From Ruminococcus sp. Phil11 (GTDB lineage: Bacteria > Bacillota > Clostridia > Oscillospirales > Ruminococcaceae): a stretch of 64,000 nt of DNA. A program made the translations under genes and the position numbers. The notes beneath the pieces were generated by a model. That model ran no database searches and was not told the origin of the DNA. It saw nothing but the letters and a program-made list of their open reading frames with translations. Positions 1 to 8,905 of this stretch are shown here, piece by piece. The stretch spans positions 19,689 to 83,688 of the forward strand of contig MSGZ01000022.1 in assembly GCA_001940925.1 (NCBI GenBank), in the 5' to 3' direction. The stretch's first letter is position 1. Every line of letters begins with the position of its first letter.

Positions 1-1397
1 GCTTCCTGCGGATTCGCCGCGCCCTTGGTGCGCTTCATGACCTGTCCCATGAGTGCCTTGATCGCGGCCTCCTTGCCGGCCTTATAGTCCGCAACAGCCT
101 TCGGATTCGCCGCAATGACCTCATCCGCGACCGCATTCAGCAGACCCGAATCCTGCACCTGCGTCATACCGTTATCCTCAGCTAGCTTTTTAATATCCAC
201 GTCTTTATGTTCACTTGAAAGCAGTACCAATGGAATGACATTTGCCTTAGATATAATATTATCCACGGCTAATTTTGTTGCAGCAGGAATAGTTTTTATC
301 GCTTCGCTATATTTCATTTTTTTTGAAGTGTTCAAAAATACATTAGTTATGATTTTAACGGCCGCGATTTCTTTGCCATATTGTGTATCATATTGACTTA
401 CAGTGTCAAAAAACATTCTGACATATTCGCTTCCCGTGTTCATTAATGCATCTGCAATTTGTTCAGATAAACCGTATTCTGTTGTCAACTTTTCTTTGTA
501 TTCCTCCGGCAGATCGGGGATCATGGCACGAAGCCGCGCGTGATCCGCATCGGTCAGGATGATCGGCACGAGGTCGGGGTCAGGGAAATAGCGGTAATCG
601 TTCGCATTTTCCTTGACGCGCATCGAATAGGTCTTGTCCTTTTCGGGATCATAGCGGCGGGTCTCCTGCACGAGCTCGCGGCCTGCCTCGGTCTCGTCGA
701 TCTGGCGCGCCTTTTCCGCGTCGATCGCCGCAACGATATGCTTTAAGCTGTTGAGGTTCTTGATCTCGGTGCGGGTGTAAAGCTTCGTATCACCGACCGG
801 ACGGATCGAGAGGTTGACGTCGCAGCGCATGGAGCCTGTTTCCATCTGGCAGTCGGAGACACCGACCCAGCGGATCAGCTCGCGCAGACGCTCGAGGTAT
901 GCTCTCGCCTGTGCTGCCGTGCGGATATCCGGTTCGGAAACGATCTCGATCAGCGGCACGCCGCAGCGGTTGCAGTCCGCGCCGGAGCCGTAATCCGTAT
1001 GCACCAGCTTGCCCGCGTCCTCCTCAATATGGATGCGCGTGATGCCGATGCGCTTTTCCTCGCCGTTGACGTTCACATCAATATAGCCGTGCTCGCAGAG
1101 CGGGTGGTCGAGCTGGGAGATCTGATACGCCTTCGGCAGGTCGGGGTAGAAGTAATTTTTGCGGTCCATTTTGGAGAAGTGGGCGATCTCGCAGTTGAGC
1201 ATCATGCCCGCGCGCGCCGCAAAATCGACGACCTGCCTGTTCAGCACCGGCAGGGTACCCGGCATACCCATGCAGACCGGACAGCAGCGCGTGTTCGGGT
1301 CGCCGCCGTGATCGGCAGGGCAGTCGCAGAAAATCTTGGTCCTGGTACGCAGCTCAATGTGCACTTCCAGACCGATGACACATTCGTATTTTGCCAT
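1..1397 (-). CDS. gatB: Asp-tRNA(Asn)/Glu-tRNA(Gln) amidotransferase subunit B (C-terminus off window)
   Basis: GatB activates the misacylated glutamate or aspartate on tRNA(Gln)/tRNA(Asn) so that GatA-derived ammonia can amidate it. The protein starts MAKYECVIGLEVHIEL and shows the Cys cluster CDCP...CCPVCMGMPG, KNYFYPDLPK and the YRYFPDPDL motif. About 465 residues lie in the window, so only the last 10-15 are missing. The ATG at 1397 follows a GGAGG-like ribosome binding site and sits 35 bp after the NERD gene. Residues about 296-406 (positions about 180-510) are clearly richer in A/T than the rest of the gene. Family assignment is certain. Confidence 0.96.
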   Translation of the reverse strand, partial: MAKYECVIGLEVHIELRTRTKIFCDCPADHGGDPNTRCCPVCMGMPGTLPVLNRQVVDFAARAGMMLNCEIAHFSKMDRKNYFYPDLPKAYQISQLDHPLCEHGYIDVNVNGEEKRIGITRIHIEEDAGKLVHTDYGSGADCNRCGVPLIEIVSEPDIRTAAQARAYLERLRELIRWVGVSDCQMETGSMRCDVNLSIRPVGDTKLYTRTEIKNLNSLKHIVAAIDAEKARQIDETEAGRELVQETRRYDPEKDKTYSMRVKENANDYRYFPDPDLVPIILTDADHARLRAMIPDLPEEYKEKLTTEYGLSEQIADALMNTGSEYVRMFFDTVSQYDTQYGKEIAAVKIITNVFLNTSKKMKYSEAIKTIPAATKLAVDNIISKANVIPLVLLSSEHKDVDIKKLAEDNGMTQVQDSGLLNAVADEVIAANPKAVADYKAGKEAAIKALMGQVMKRTKGAANPQE

Positions 1398-1432
1398 ATA
1401 TCATAGCCTCCGCTTTGTGATTATTTGGAGTT

Positions 1433-2461
1433 TCATTGGGTTTCTTCTGTATTTTGGATGTATCTGCATTTCGGGAATGCAGAGCAGCCGTAAAACTGTT
1501 TGCCGGCATTATTGCCCTTTTTCGCAGTCCGCAGTACCAATTCGGCACCGCAGCGCGGACATTTTCCGTCCGGCATTGTTCCCGTTGCGGATGCCGCATC
1601 TGGTTCGGCTGCGGGTTCCGGTACAGGTTCCGGAACAGGCAATGCCGGAGATTTTTCTGCTGGCGGTATGCTTTCCGCTGTCAAAGCCGGAACAGGAACC
1701 TCCGGTTGTCCTTCCGCATCACGGACATATCTGCATTTCGGAAATGCGGAACAGCCGTAAAACTGCCGTCCGGTGTTCGCGCCCGCTTTGGTTGTCCGCA
1801 GTACCAGTGCAGAACCGCAGGACGGGCATTTCATGCCATGATACTGCTCCTGTATGCGGTCAACATGTGCCTGCTTCATTGCTTCATCGGCATTCTGCAA
1901 AATTGACAGCATATCGTAAATACTTTTTGTACCTTCTTCATCAAACACATCCGGGTTCTGCTTCCAGATTGAACGGATTGTGGAAATGAGCTCATCCCGG
2001 TGAATGAGCGCACAGGTTTTGTCGCGGACATCCAGTTTTTTCAGCTCACAGCGTTCAGAAAAAACAATGAGCGAAAAGCAGGGCAGATTCTCATCATGCA
2101 GGAACTCGCGCAGCCATTTGATATGTCCGCGGTTCTGCCAGATCGGATTGAAAAATCGGTATTTTGATTGATCCGGCAGAGATTCCGTCCAGTAACGGTC
2201 ACTTTCCCGCCCGAAAATCCAGCCGGAAATATTTTTGCTTTCAATGATGAACAGACCCTTTTGCGTAATGTAGATCAGGTCGATCTCGGTCGTTTCTCCG
2301 ATTTCGGCGGGAATATAAACATTCCGCAGCATCAAGCCTTTATATCCGAATAGTTTTGTCCATTTCAGCTTTCGGGCGGTCAGATCCTCGCCGTATTTTC
2401 CGAGCAGATCGCTGCTGTCATCATTCAGCAGAAAAAACCGGAGCCATTCGCTGAAGTTCAT
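1433..2461 (-). CDS. NERD-domain protein with two topoisomerase-type zinc fingers
   Basis: The 342-residue protein opens with a NERD (nuclease-related) domain at about residues 20-150, including the EIDLIYITQKGLFIIESKN stretch that carries the nuclease-fold acidic/Lys residues. It ends in two copies of a C4 zinc finger (CPSCG...GCSAFPKCRY and CPRCG...GCSAFPKCRY) separated by a Pro/Ala/Glu linker. Such fingers occur at the C-terminus of topoisomerase I and suggest nucleic-acid binding. The start at 2461 is preceded by a strong AGGGGGCGGC; the frame extends upstream into a repeat and is not used. It sits between gatA and gatB, which are normally adjacent, so it looks inserted. Its substrate is unknown. 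Confidence 0.85.
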   Translation of the reverse strand: MNFSEWLRFFLLNDDSSDLLGKYGEDLTARKLKWTKLFGYKGLMLRNVYIPAEIGETTEIDLIYITQKGLFIIESKNISGWIFGRESDRYWTESLPDQSKYRFFNPIWQNRGHIKWLREFLHDENLPCFSLIVFSERCELKKLDVRDKTCALIHRDELISTIRSIWKQNPDVFDEEGTKSIYDMLSILQNADEAMKQAHVDRIQEQYHGMKCPSCGSALVLRTTKAGANTGRQFYGCSAFPKCRYVRDAEGQPEVPVPALTAESIPPAEKSPALPVPEPVPEPAAEPDAASATGTMPDGKCPRCGAELVLRTAKKGNNAGKQFYGCSAFPKCRYIQNTEETQ

Positions 2462-2488
2462 ATTGCCGCCCCCTTTATCTGCTAAAAC

Positions 2489-2562
2489 GGGATTCCAAAG
2501 GGACAAGTCCCTTTGGCAGGGTTTGGGGCAGCGCCCCATTATCAATCATCGCGAAGCGATAC
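2489..2562. repeat. Intergenic palindromic repeat, family A, copy 1
   Basis: The 74-bp element contains three hairpins: AAAGGGAC/GTCCCTTT, GGGGC/GCCCC and TCGC/GCGA. Both ends match the copy at 20665-20773 (GGGATTCCAAAGGGAC at one end, ATTATCAATCATCGCGAAGC at the other). On the minus strand the element supplies the last codons of gatA (SIASR) and its TGA stop. Confidence 0.8.
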
Positions 2563-4018
2563 TGCTTTCATACGCCGCAGCCGCCTGATAGAGTTTCGCC
2601 TCGGAGAAGGCGGGGCCGATGAGCTGGAAGCCGACGGGCAGGTTTGCGCCGTCCTGCGCGACGGTGCCGCAGGGAACCGAGATCGCGGGCAGACCGCCCA
2701 GATTCACCGGCACAGTGCAGATATCGCCGAGTGCCATTTCCATGGGATCGCTGGACTTCTCCCCGATCTTATAGGCCGGTGTCGGTGCAACCGGCGCAAG
2801 CAGCATGTCGTACTGCGAGAACAGCTCTCTGAAAGCGCGGATCAGCAGCGTTCTTGCCTGCTGCGCTTTTTTATAGTACGCATCGTAATATCCTGCGGAA
2901 AGCACGTAGTTTCCGAGCAGGATTCTGCGGCGCACCTCGCGGCCGAAGCCCTCGGTTCTCGTCTTGCGGTAGAGGCGGTCGAGGTCCTCCGCACCCTCTG
3001 CGCGGTAGCCGTAGCGGATGCCGTCGAATCTTGCGAGGTTCGAGGACGCCTCCGCACAGCAGAGCACATAGTATGCAGGCAGCGCGTAGCTGACCGCCGG
3101 CAGCGAGCATTCTTCGATCTTCGCGCCTGCGCCTTCGAGTACCTTTGCAGCATTCTGCACAAGCGCGGCTACATCCGCATTGATGCCCTCGCCGAAATAT
3201 TCCTTCGGCAGACCGATGCGCATACCGGAAAGGTCTTTGCCGATCAGCGCGGAATAGTTCGTATCAAATTCCGGCAGCGAGGTCGAATCGCGGCGGTCGT
3301 GGCAGGAGATCGCCTCCAGCACCTTTGCGTTGTCCGCGACCGTTTTCGTCAGCGGGCCGATCTGGTCAAAGCTCGACGCATAAGCAACCAGACCGTAGCG
3401 CGAAACCGTGCCGTAGGTCGGCTTCATGCCGACGACGCCGCAGAACGATGCCGGCTGACGGATCGAGCCGCCGGTATCGGAGCCGATCGCGAAGGCGCAC
3501 TCATTTGCCGCGACTGCCGCAGCCGAGCCGCCCGACGAGCCGCCCGGCACATAGTCCGGCGCAGCGGGATTGCGCGTTAGCTGCAGCGCGGAATTTTCCG
3601 ACGAGCTGCCCATTGCAAATTCGTCCATGTTGGTCTTGCCCAGCATGACCGCACCCGCCTTTTTCAGCTGCTCGGTGACGCACGCGTCATAGACCGGCAG
3701 CCAGTTTTCAAGCATTTTGGATGCACATGTCGTGCGGATGCCCTTTGTGCAGATATTGTCCTTCATCGCAAAGGGGATGCCGGTCAGCGCGCCTGCAGTG
3801 CCGTTATCAAGCATATATTGAGCAGCTTCTATTTGACGGTTCAACTCTCCATTGGGATCATCTAAATTGAGAGTAGTCAAATATGCGCCATAAATACTAT
3901 CTTTCTCTTTTATTGCGTTTAACGCAGTCTCTGTTAACCAGCTAACTGTTATTTCACGGTTGTGAAGCATTTGAGACAGCGTAGCAATATCCAGTTCCAT
4001 TACTTTTGAATAATCCAT
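2546..4018 (-). CDS. gatA: Aspartyl/glutamyl-tRNA amidotransferase subunit A
   Basis: This is the glutaminase/amidase subunit of GatCAB, which releases ammonia from glutamine for transamidation on GatB. At 490 residues it is family length. The amidase signature GGSSGGSAAAVA and the Ser-cisSer-Lys triad are visible as K86, S161 and S185, with the spacing of the known GatA triad. It lies 14 bp downstream of gatC in the same operon. The last residues and the stop are provided by a palindromic repeat. The first 70 codons (about 3810-4018) are A/T-rich compared with the rest. Confidence 0.97.
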   Translation of the reverse strand: MDYSKVMELDIATLSQMLHNREITVSWLTETALNAIKEKDSIYGAYLTTLNLDDPNGELNRQIEAAQYMLDNGTAGALTGIPFAMKDNICTKGIRTTCASKMLENWLPVYDACVTEQLKKAGAVMLGKTNMDEFAMGSSSENSALQLTRNPAAPDYVPGGSSGGSAAAVAANECAFAIGSDTGGSIRQPASFCGVVGMKPTYGTVSRYGLVAYASSFDQIGPLTKTVADNAKVLEAISCHDRRDSTSLPEFDTNYSALIGKDLSGMRIGLPKEYFGEGINADVAALVQNAAKVLEGAGAKIEECSLPAVSYALPAYYVLCCAEASSNLARFDGIRYGYRAEGAEDLDRLYRKTRTEGFGREVRRRILLGNYVLSAGYYDAYYKKAQQARTLLIRAFRELFSQYDMLLAPVAPTPAYKIGEKSSDPMEMALGDICTVPVNLGGLPAISVPCGTVAQDGANLPVGFQLIGPAFSEAKLYQAAAAYESSIASR

Positions 4019-4032
4019 TTTTCGCGCTCCTT

Positions 4033-4320
4033 TCAGCCGATGACCTTCGGCAGAGTGATGAGGCCGTCCTCGGACTGCGTGCCGGAAAGCAGCAGGTCAC
4101 GGTCAAGACGCGGCGAAAACGGCTCGTCCTCGCGCAGCACATTTTCAAGCGGCGCGATGTGCGCGGTCGGCTCCACGCCCTCGGTATCGAGTGCGGAAAG
4201 CTGCTGGAAAAAGGTCAGCATCTCGGCAATGCTGCCGGAGAGCGCCTCTGTCTCGTCTTCGGGAATGTCCAGTCTGGACAGCCATGCAAGGGTATCCAGA
4301 GTTTTGGCATCTAATTGCAT
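4033..4320 (-). CDS. gatC: Aspartyl/glutamyl-tRNA amidotransferase subunit C
   Basis: The 95-residue GatC stabilises the GatA-GatB complex. It shows the usual pattern: an N-terminal helical region (LAWLSRLDIPEDE...MLTFFQQLSALDTEGVEPTAH) followed by LREDEP. The ATG at 4320 is preceded by AAAGGAG. It is the first gene of the interrupted gatC-gatA-gatB operon and is directly preceded by a good promoter. Confidence 0.96.
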   Translation of the reverse strand: MQLDAKTLDTLAWLSRLDIPEDETEALSGSIAEMLTFFQQLSALDTEGVEPTAHIAPLENVLREDEPFSPRLDRDLLLSGTQSEDGLITLPKVIG

Positions 4321-4362
4321 GATAGTTCTCCTTTTTTTGATGTGCGGTTTGCGAATACACTT

Positions 4363-4391
4363 ATTATAGCATATTCTTCCGGATATTGCAA
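4363..4391 (-). promoter_or_regulatory. gatCAB promoter
   Basis: On the minus strand, -35 TTGCAA and -10 TATAAT are separated by 17 bp, about 40 bp upstream of gatC. Confidence 0.8.
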
Positions 4392-4475
4392 TGGGAGAGC
4401 GGCGAAAAAGTTTCCGGGAATGCTGCACGGCACAATACGGCTGCGGATTTGCCCTGCAAAAGATTGCTGTTTCGC

Positions 4476-4504
4476 TTGACAGCCGGTTGATTTTGTGCTA
4501 ATAT
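4476..4504 (+). promoter_or_regulatory. Promoter of the BspA-like gene
   Basis: TTGACA, 17 bp, TAATAT; diverges from the gatC promoter. The leader to the start codon is about 105 nt. Apart from the two promoters, the 4321-4618 gap shows no other feature. Confidence 0.75.
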
Positions 4505-4618
4505 TTACTTAGAGCAAACTGCAAGATCGCCTGAATCAGGTCAAAAAGGTGCTGTCTGCGCGTGCACGCAGGCTGCGCCTTTGGGGATATTATTTTCAGA
4601 TGAAAAGGAGTTGTGTGT

Positions 4619-6238
4619 ATGAAAAACAAACTGAAAGCGGCAGCTGCGGCTGTCACGGCATTTATGCTGCTCGGCGGAGCACTGCCGGTCAATTTTGCGG
4701 GCGTGGAGCTGCTGCGGCCTGCGGTAACGGCAAAAGCCTATGAAACGGTCACCTTTGATGAGGAGACCGGCACCCTGACGCTGCACGGAAATGTGGACAA
4801 ACAAGAGGTTGGGCAAGCTATAGCGGATATTATATATACATATCGTTACTATGACGATGTCACTGTGAACTGTGAGGAAGGAACCGTTTTCCCGGAGAAT
4901 TCATCATATTTGTTGGCTAGTCTTCGTCTGCCGTATACATACCAAATGACAGATTACGGGGACCCCGAAATTTATTTTGAACCTATTGGTAATGTAAAAA
5001 AATTTGATTTGCGAAACGCAGATACCAGTCATGTGACCAATATGGAGGGCATGTTCTGGGATAATATTTCATGTGAGTCGCTACTTATAGATTTCGACAC
5101 CAGTCATGTAACAGACATGAGCAGCATGTTCAAAGGATGCAATGAATCTCTTTCAGAACTTGATCTCTCCAGCTTCGATATGAGCAGTGTGACAGATGCT
5201 TCCGAAATGTTTAGTGGGTGCAACAACCTGAAAACAATTTATGCAGGGCGCGGCTGGAATGTGAATCCTGAAAAAACAGACTGCAGGGAAATGTTCAGTG
5301 CCTGCTCAGAGCTGGTCGGCGGCAGCGGAACCAATTATTCTTCGGCACATATAGGCGGCGAATACGCCCATATCGACGGCGGCGCGGAAAATCCGGGCTA
5401 TCTCACCTTCGGCGGCAGCACCGTGAAGGGTGCCAGCCTTTCGCTTGACGGCAGGATCGGCATCAACTTTTATGTGCGGCTGAGCAGCGACGCGGCAAAA
5501 GCCGTGCTGGAAGGCCCGCTCGGCACGGTTACGGTCCCGCGTTCTAAATTTGCGGGTCTGACCGTGCAGGACGGCGACTATGCGGGCTGCACGAAGCTGA
5601 CCTACGGCATCAACGCGACACAGCGTCTGAACAAGGTCACATTGAAGTGTTACGACAGCGACGGCGATCTGCTTGACATCTGCAAGGGCGGCTCCGGTTT
5701 GCTGAGTAAGCAGTTGTCGTATTCCGCGGCGGATTATATCAGCAGCTATCGGGATACGGGCAACGAGAATCTGACGAATCTGGTCACTGCACTGGACCGC
5801 TATTTCAAATCCGCGGAAAATCACTTCATGGGCAAAACGCATACGATCTTCCCGGAAGGCTATACGCACCGCTGGTTTGATATCTACAATTCGACAGACG
5901 GCGATTACGCGCTTTCTCTGATCCTCAATTCCGGTACCGATCTCCGTATTTATACGGATGCCGCGGAGGTCAAACTGCAGACGGGCTTTGACGAATACGA
6001 AACGCTGACCGCAGAAACAACGGCGGACGGCAAGCGATATTTTGCGATCACCGATATTCCCGCGCAGGATATCGTGGGCTCTGAGCGGATCTATGTGGAC
6101 GGAAGAGAGCACCTTGTCTGCCCGAGAGACTGGTGCGTGCTTGCTGTTGCCGACGATAAACCGCAGACCGTGCAGGATCTGGGCTGGGCGCTTTATGAGT
6201 ACGGCAAGGCCGCCGAAACGTATCTGCATTCGCTTTAA
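4619..6238 (+). CDS. Secreted BspA-like (DUF285) surface protein
   Basis: The 539-residue protein has a signal peptide (MKNKLKAAAAAVTAFMLLGG, cleaved near AKA-YE). A DUF285/BspA-type leucine-rich segment follows at about residues 140-220, with repeats of the type DTSHVTDMSSMFKGC. The C-terminal half begins with GASLSLDGRIGINFYVRLSS, a type of domain seen in Ruminococcus surface proteins but of unknown function. The ATG at 4619 is preferred over the in-frame GTG at 4613 because AAAGGAG lies 9-10 nt before it. The repeat segment (4790-5260) is more A/T-rich than the C-terminal half. It probably binds or senses something outside the cell; the ligand is unknown. Confidence 0.85.
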   Translation: MKNKLKAAAAAVTAFMLLGGALPVNFAGVELLRPAVTAKAYETVTFDEETGTLTLHGNVDKQEVGQAIADIIYTYRYYDDVTVNCEEGTVFPENSSYLLASLRLPYTYQMTDYGDPEIYFEPIGNVKKFDLRNADTSHVTNMEGMFWDNISCESLLIDFDTSHVTDMSSMFKGCNESLSELDLSSFDMSSVTDASEMFSGCNNLKTIYAGRGWNVNPEKTDCREMFSACSELVGGSGTNYSSAHIGGEYAHIDGGAENPGYLTFGGSTVKGASLSLDGRIGINFYVRLSSDAAKAVLEGPLGTVTVPRSKFAGLTVQDGDYAGCTKLTYGINATQRLNKVTLKCYDSDGDLLDICKGGSGLLSKQLSYSAADYISSYRDTGNENLTNLVTALDRYFKSAENHFMGKTHTIFPEGYTHRWFDIYNSTDGDYALSLILNSGTDLRIYTDAAEVKLQTGFDEYETLTAETTADGKRYFAITDIPAQDIVGSERIYVDGREHLVCPRDWCVLAVADDKPQTVQDLGWALYEYGKAAETYLHSL

Positions 6239-6259
6239 TAATCGGAAAGGAGAATGATG

Positions 6260-6367
6260 ATGAAGGAATATACGACTCCCGAAATGGAACTGATCGCGTT
6301 TGCATCGGAGGATGTCATCACCGACAGCGTTTTCGTGAATCCGGAAACACCGATCTTTGAAGGATAA
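6260..6367 (+). CDS. 35-residue conserved-looking peptide
   Basis: An open frame of 35 codons (37 from an in-frame ATG at 6254) follows the BspA-like gene by 15-21 bp. It has a good AAAGGAG and ends just before an intrinsic terminator. The peptide begins MKEYTTPEMELIAFASEDVI, continues TDSVF and has no signal peptide. Short acidic peptides of the form Y..P.ME...F..EDVI are, from memory, common in Ruminococcaceae; their function is not known to me. It could be a precursor or signalling peptide, but no maturation gene is adjacent. Confidence 0.6.
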   Translation: MKEYTTPEMELIAFASEDVITDSVFVNPETPIFEG

Positions 6368-6375
6368 CATGATAA

Positions 6376-6417
6376 AAAGAACGGGTGCTGTTTGGAATTT
6401 CAGCACCCGTTTGTTTT
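6376..6417 (+). terminator. Terminator of the BspA-like/small-peptide operon
   Basis: A 10-bp perfect stem ACGGGTGCTG/CAGCACCCGT is followed by TTGTTTT. Confidence 0.85.
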
Positions 6418-6464
6418 CGGGAAAGGGTATCCGCTGCCGCTCACGCTTGTTTGCACAGCGAAAC

Positions 6465-6729
6465 TTAGGGCTTCCAGCCCTAAGAACCCTGAACGCCCGT
6501 TCACTCGTCGCAGCTTGCGCCGCTCCTATGTTCAGCGGGCGGCGGCGGATTGCTCTGCAATCCGCCGAGGGCCGCCCTCTCTTACAGGGCGGCCCTCTTT
6601 CAAAAACGCTCCCCCGGAGCGTTTTTGAAATTCACCCTTGCGGTGCGCCTGACGATAGGGGATTCCGCTCACTGCGGTGAGCGGCTTAGGGCTCTGCCCT
6701 AAGAACCCGCGAGCTTTTGAAAAAGCTCG
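6465..6729. repeat. Array of seven perfect palindromes
   Basis: Seven perfect stems occur in 265 bp: 6465-6483 (8 bp), 6544-6566 (10 bp), 6567-6597 (12 bp), 6598-6630 (15 bp), 6665-6684 (8 bp), 6685-6703 (8 bp) and 6710-6729 (9 bp). The middle three are back to back. The 6465 and 6685 stems share TTAGGGC/GCCCTAA. GGGATTCC at 6659-6666 is the same head that starts repeat family A. No gene is present between 6368 and 6958. Confidence 0.85.
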
Positions 6730-6783
6730 ACCAAATCTTTTGATATGGGTGCGTGCCGGCGGCAAAGTGCCCGACCGGCAGCG

Positions 6784-6826
6784 AAAAAAGGACGCCGACT
6801 GTTCGTCAGCGTCCCTTTTGTTTTCA
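6784..6826 (-). terminator. htpG terminator
   Basis: The stem GGACGC/GCGTCC is followed on the minus strand by TTTTTT. The plus strand also has a T-run, so it may work in both directions. It is separated from the htpG stop codon by repeat family B. Confidence 0.75.
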
Positions 6827-6836
6827 GTTATACCTG

Positions 6837-6958
6837 CGGCGAACTTCAGCATTGGAAGAAGTAACGCCACAGAAGCCGCGATCAGCGGCGTGTTCTTTGC
6901 TGCCGGGGAGAGCTTCGCGCACCGTCCCCGGAGGGAATCGCCCGCGGGGGCTCCCCGC
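6837..6958 (-). repeat. Intergenic repeat, family B, copy 1 (htpG 3' UTR)
   Basis: The roughly 120-bp element shares long blocks with 28017-28202, e.g. GAAGCCGCGATCAGCGGCGT, CGGAGGGAATCG and CCCGCGGGGGCT. Its GGGGAGCCCCCGCGGG end abuts the htpG stop codon exactly. Confidence 0.8.
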
Positions 6959-8848
6959 TTACACCATCAGGTCGCAGATCATTTTGCTGAGGGCGACCGG
7001 GTCCTCGACCGGCATTCCCTCGATCAGCAATGCCTGCTGATACAGCAGATCGGCGTATTTGTCAAGCTTTTCCTTATCCTCCGTCAGCAGACGCTCCAGC
7101 GTTGCAAACACCGGATGATCGGGGTTCAGCTCAAGCACGCGCTCCGCCTGCACCTTCTGGCCGGTCGGCATCGTGTTGAGCACCTTCTCCATTTCCAGAG
7201 AGAGCTGACCGTCGCTTGAGAGGCAGACCGCATGGTTCTTCAGACGGTTCGAGAGCCGCACCGCCTTGACCTTGCCCGCCAGTGCCTTCTGCATCTCCTC
7301 GAACAGATCCTTTGCCGCGGCGTTCTTCTCCTCCAGCGCGGTCTTGTCCTCCTCGGATTCGAGGCCGAGATCGCCTGCGGAGACATTCTTGAATTCCTTG
7401 TCCTGATACTTCATCAGCATCTGGATCGCAAATTCATCGACGTTTTCGGTCAGATACAGCACCTCATAGCCCTTGTCGCGCACGAGCTCTGCTGCCGGCA
7501 GACCCGCACATCTTGTGACGGTCTCGCCTGCCGCGTAGTAGATATACTTCTGATCCTCGCGCATTCTGGTGACATATTCCGCCAGCGTCGTGAAGCCCTC
7601 TGCGTCGTCGCAGCCGGAGCTGTGGAACATCAGCAGATCCTGCAGCAGCTCCTTGTTTGCACCGAAGTTGTTGTATACGCCGAATTTCAGCTGGATGCCA
7701 AATGCTTTCCAGAACTCGGTATACTTTTCGCGGTCGGTCTTGAGCAGCTTTGCAAGCTCGTTCTTGATCGACTTTTCCAGCGATTTCGCGATCAGCTTCA
7801 GCTGCCGGTCATGCTGCAGCATCTCACGGGAGATGTTCAGCGACAGATCCTCGGAATCGACCAGACCGCGCACGAAGCTGAAATGATCCGGCAGCAGATC
7901 GGCGCACTTGTCCATGATCATGACGCCGCTTGCGAACAACTGCAAGCCCTTTTCGTAGTCCTTCGTATAGAAATCATACGGTGCTTTTGCCGGGATATAC
8001 AGCAGGGAATTATAGGTGACGGTGCCCTCGCTGCGGTTGTGGATATGCAGCAGCGGCTCGGTGTAATCGAAGAACTTGTCGCGGTAGAAGGTCGTATAGT
8101 CCTCCTCGGTCAGCTCGTTCTTGTTCTTCTTCCACATCGGGGTCATGCTGTTGAGCGTCTCGACGTCGATGCTGGTCTCGTACTCGCTCTCGCTGCCCTC
8201 CTTGAGCTTTTCGCGGGTGATCTCCATGCGGATCGGGAAGCGGATATAATCGGAATACTTCTTGACCAGCTGGCGGATGCGGAATTCCTCAAGGAACTCG
8301 GAATACTTCTCGTCCTCGGTATCGTCCAGCAGTTCGAGCACGATCTCCGTGCCGACATCGGACTTTTCGCAGGTATCGACGGTGTAGCCGTCCACGCCCT
8401 CGGACTGCCAGATGTATGCGGTATCGCTGCCGTAGGCCTTTGTCCGGACGGTCACGCGCTTGGCGACCATGAATGCCGAATAAAAGCCGACGCCGAACTG
8501 ACCGATGATATCGGTGTTCTCGTCAAGGGTGTTCTCGGATTTGAATGCACGGGAACCGGAATGCGCAATGACACCGAGGTTCTGCTCAAGCTCCTCTGCG
8601 GTCATGCCGATGCCGTTGTCGGTGATCGTCAGCGTGCGCTTTTCCTTGTCCGGGGTGATCTCGATGTAGAAATCGTCGCGGCTCTTGCCGACCTGATCGT
8701 CGGTCAGGGAGCGGAAATAGAGCTTGTCGATTGCGTCGGATGCATTGGAGATCAGCTCGCGGAGAAAGATCTCCTTATGTGTATAGATCGAATGGATCAT
8801 CAGGTCCAGCATACGCTTAGACTCTGCCTGAAACTGTTTTTGTTCCAT
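6959..8848 (-). CDS. htpG: Molecular chaperone HtpG (Hsp90)
   Basis: This is a cytoplasmic ATP-dependent Hsp90 chaperone of 629 residues, normal family length. The N-terminal GHKL ATPase shows [21 protein letters not shown] and [14 protein letters not shown]. The middle domain ([27 protein letters not shown]) and C-terminal dimerisation domain are complete. The ATG at 8848 follows AGAAAGGTG. It is a single-gene transcript with a CIRCE operator at its promoter, so HrcA repression and heat induction are expected. Confidence 0.97.
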   Translation of the reverse strand: MEQKQFQAESKRMLDLMIHSIYTHKEIFLRELISNASDAIDKLYFRSLTDDQVGKSRDDFYIEITPDKEKRTLTITDNGIGMTAEELEQNLGVIAHSGSRAFKSENTLDENTDIIGQFGVGFYSAFMVAKRVTVRTKAYGSDTAYIWQSEGVDGYTVDTCEKSDVGTEIVLELLDDTEDEKYSEFLEEFRIRQLVKKYSDYIRFPIRMEITREKLKEGSESEYETSIDVETLNSMTPMWKKNKNELTEEDYTTFYRDKFFDYTEPLLHIHNRSEGTVTYNSLLYIPAKAPYDFYTKDYEKGLQLFASGVMIMDKCADLLPDHFSFVRGLVDSEDLSLNISREMLQHDRQLKLIAKSLEKSIKNELAKLLKTDREKYTEFWKAFGIQLKFGVYNNFGANKELLQDLLMFHSSGCDDAEGFTTLAEYVTRMREDQKYIYYAAGETVTRCAGLPAAELVRDKGYEVLYLTENVDEFAIQMLMKYQDKEFKNVSAGDLGLESEEDKTALEEKNAAAKDLFEEMQKALAGKVKAVRLSNRLKNHAVCLSSDGQLSLEMEKVLNTMPTGQKVQAERVLELNPDHPVFATLERLLTEDKEKLDKYADLLYQQALLIEGMPVEDPVALSKMICDLMV

Positions 8849-8874
8849 AACGGATTCACCTTTCTATCAGAAAA

Positions 8875-8901
8875 TTAGCACTCTGTCTCTCTGAGTGCTA
8901 A
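8875..8901 (-). promoter_or_regulatory. CIRCE operator (HrcA site) of htpG
   Basis: TTAGCACTC, 9 bp, GAGTGCTAA is an exact match to the CIRCE consensus. It lies immediately downstream of the htpG -10 box, where HrcA binding would block initiation. Confidence 0.95.
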
Positions 8902-8905
8902 AATC

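Noticed and set aside
7232..8878. 548-codon frame antisense to htpG
   Set aside because: Shadow frame; htpG is complete and conserved on the other strand.
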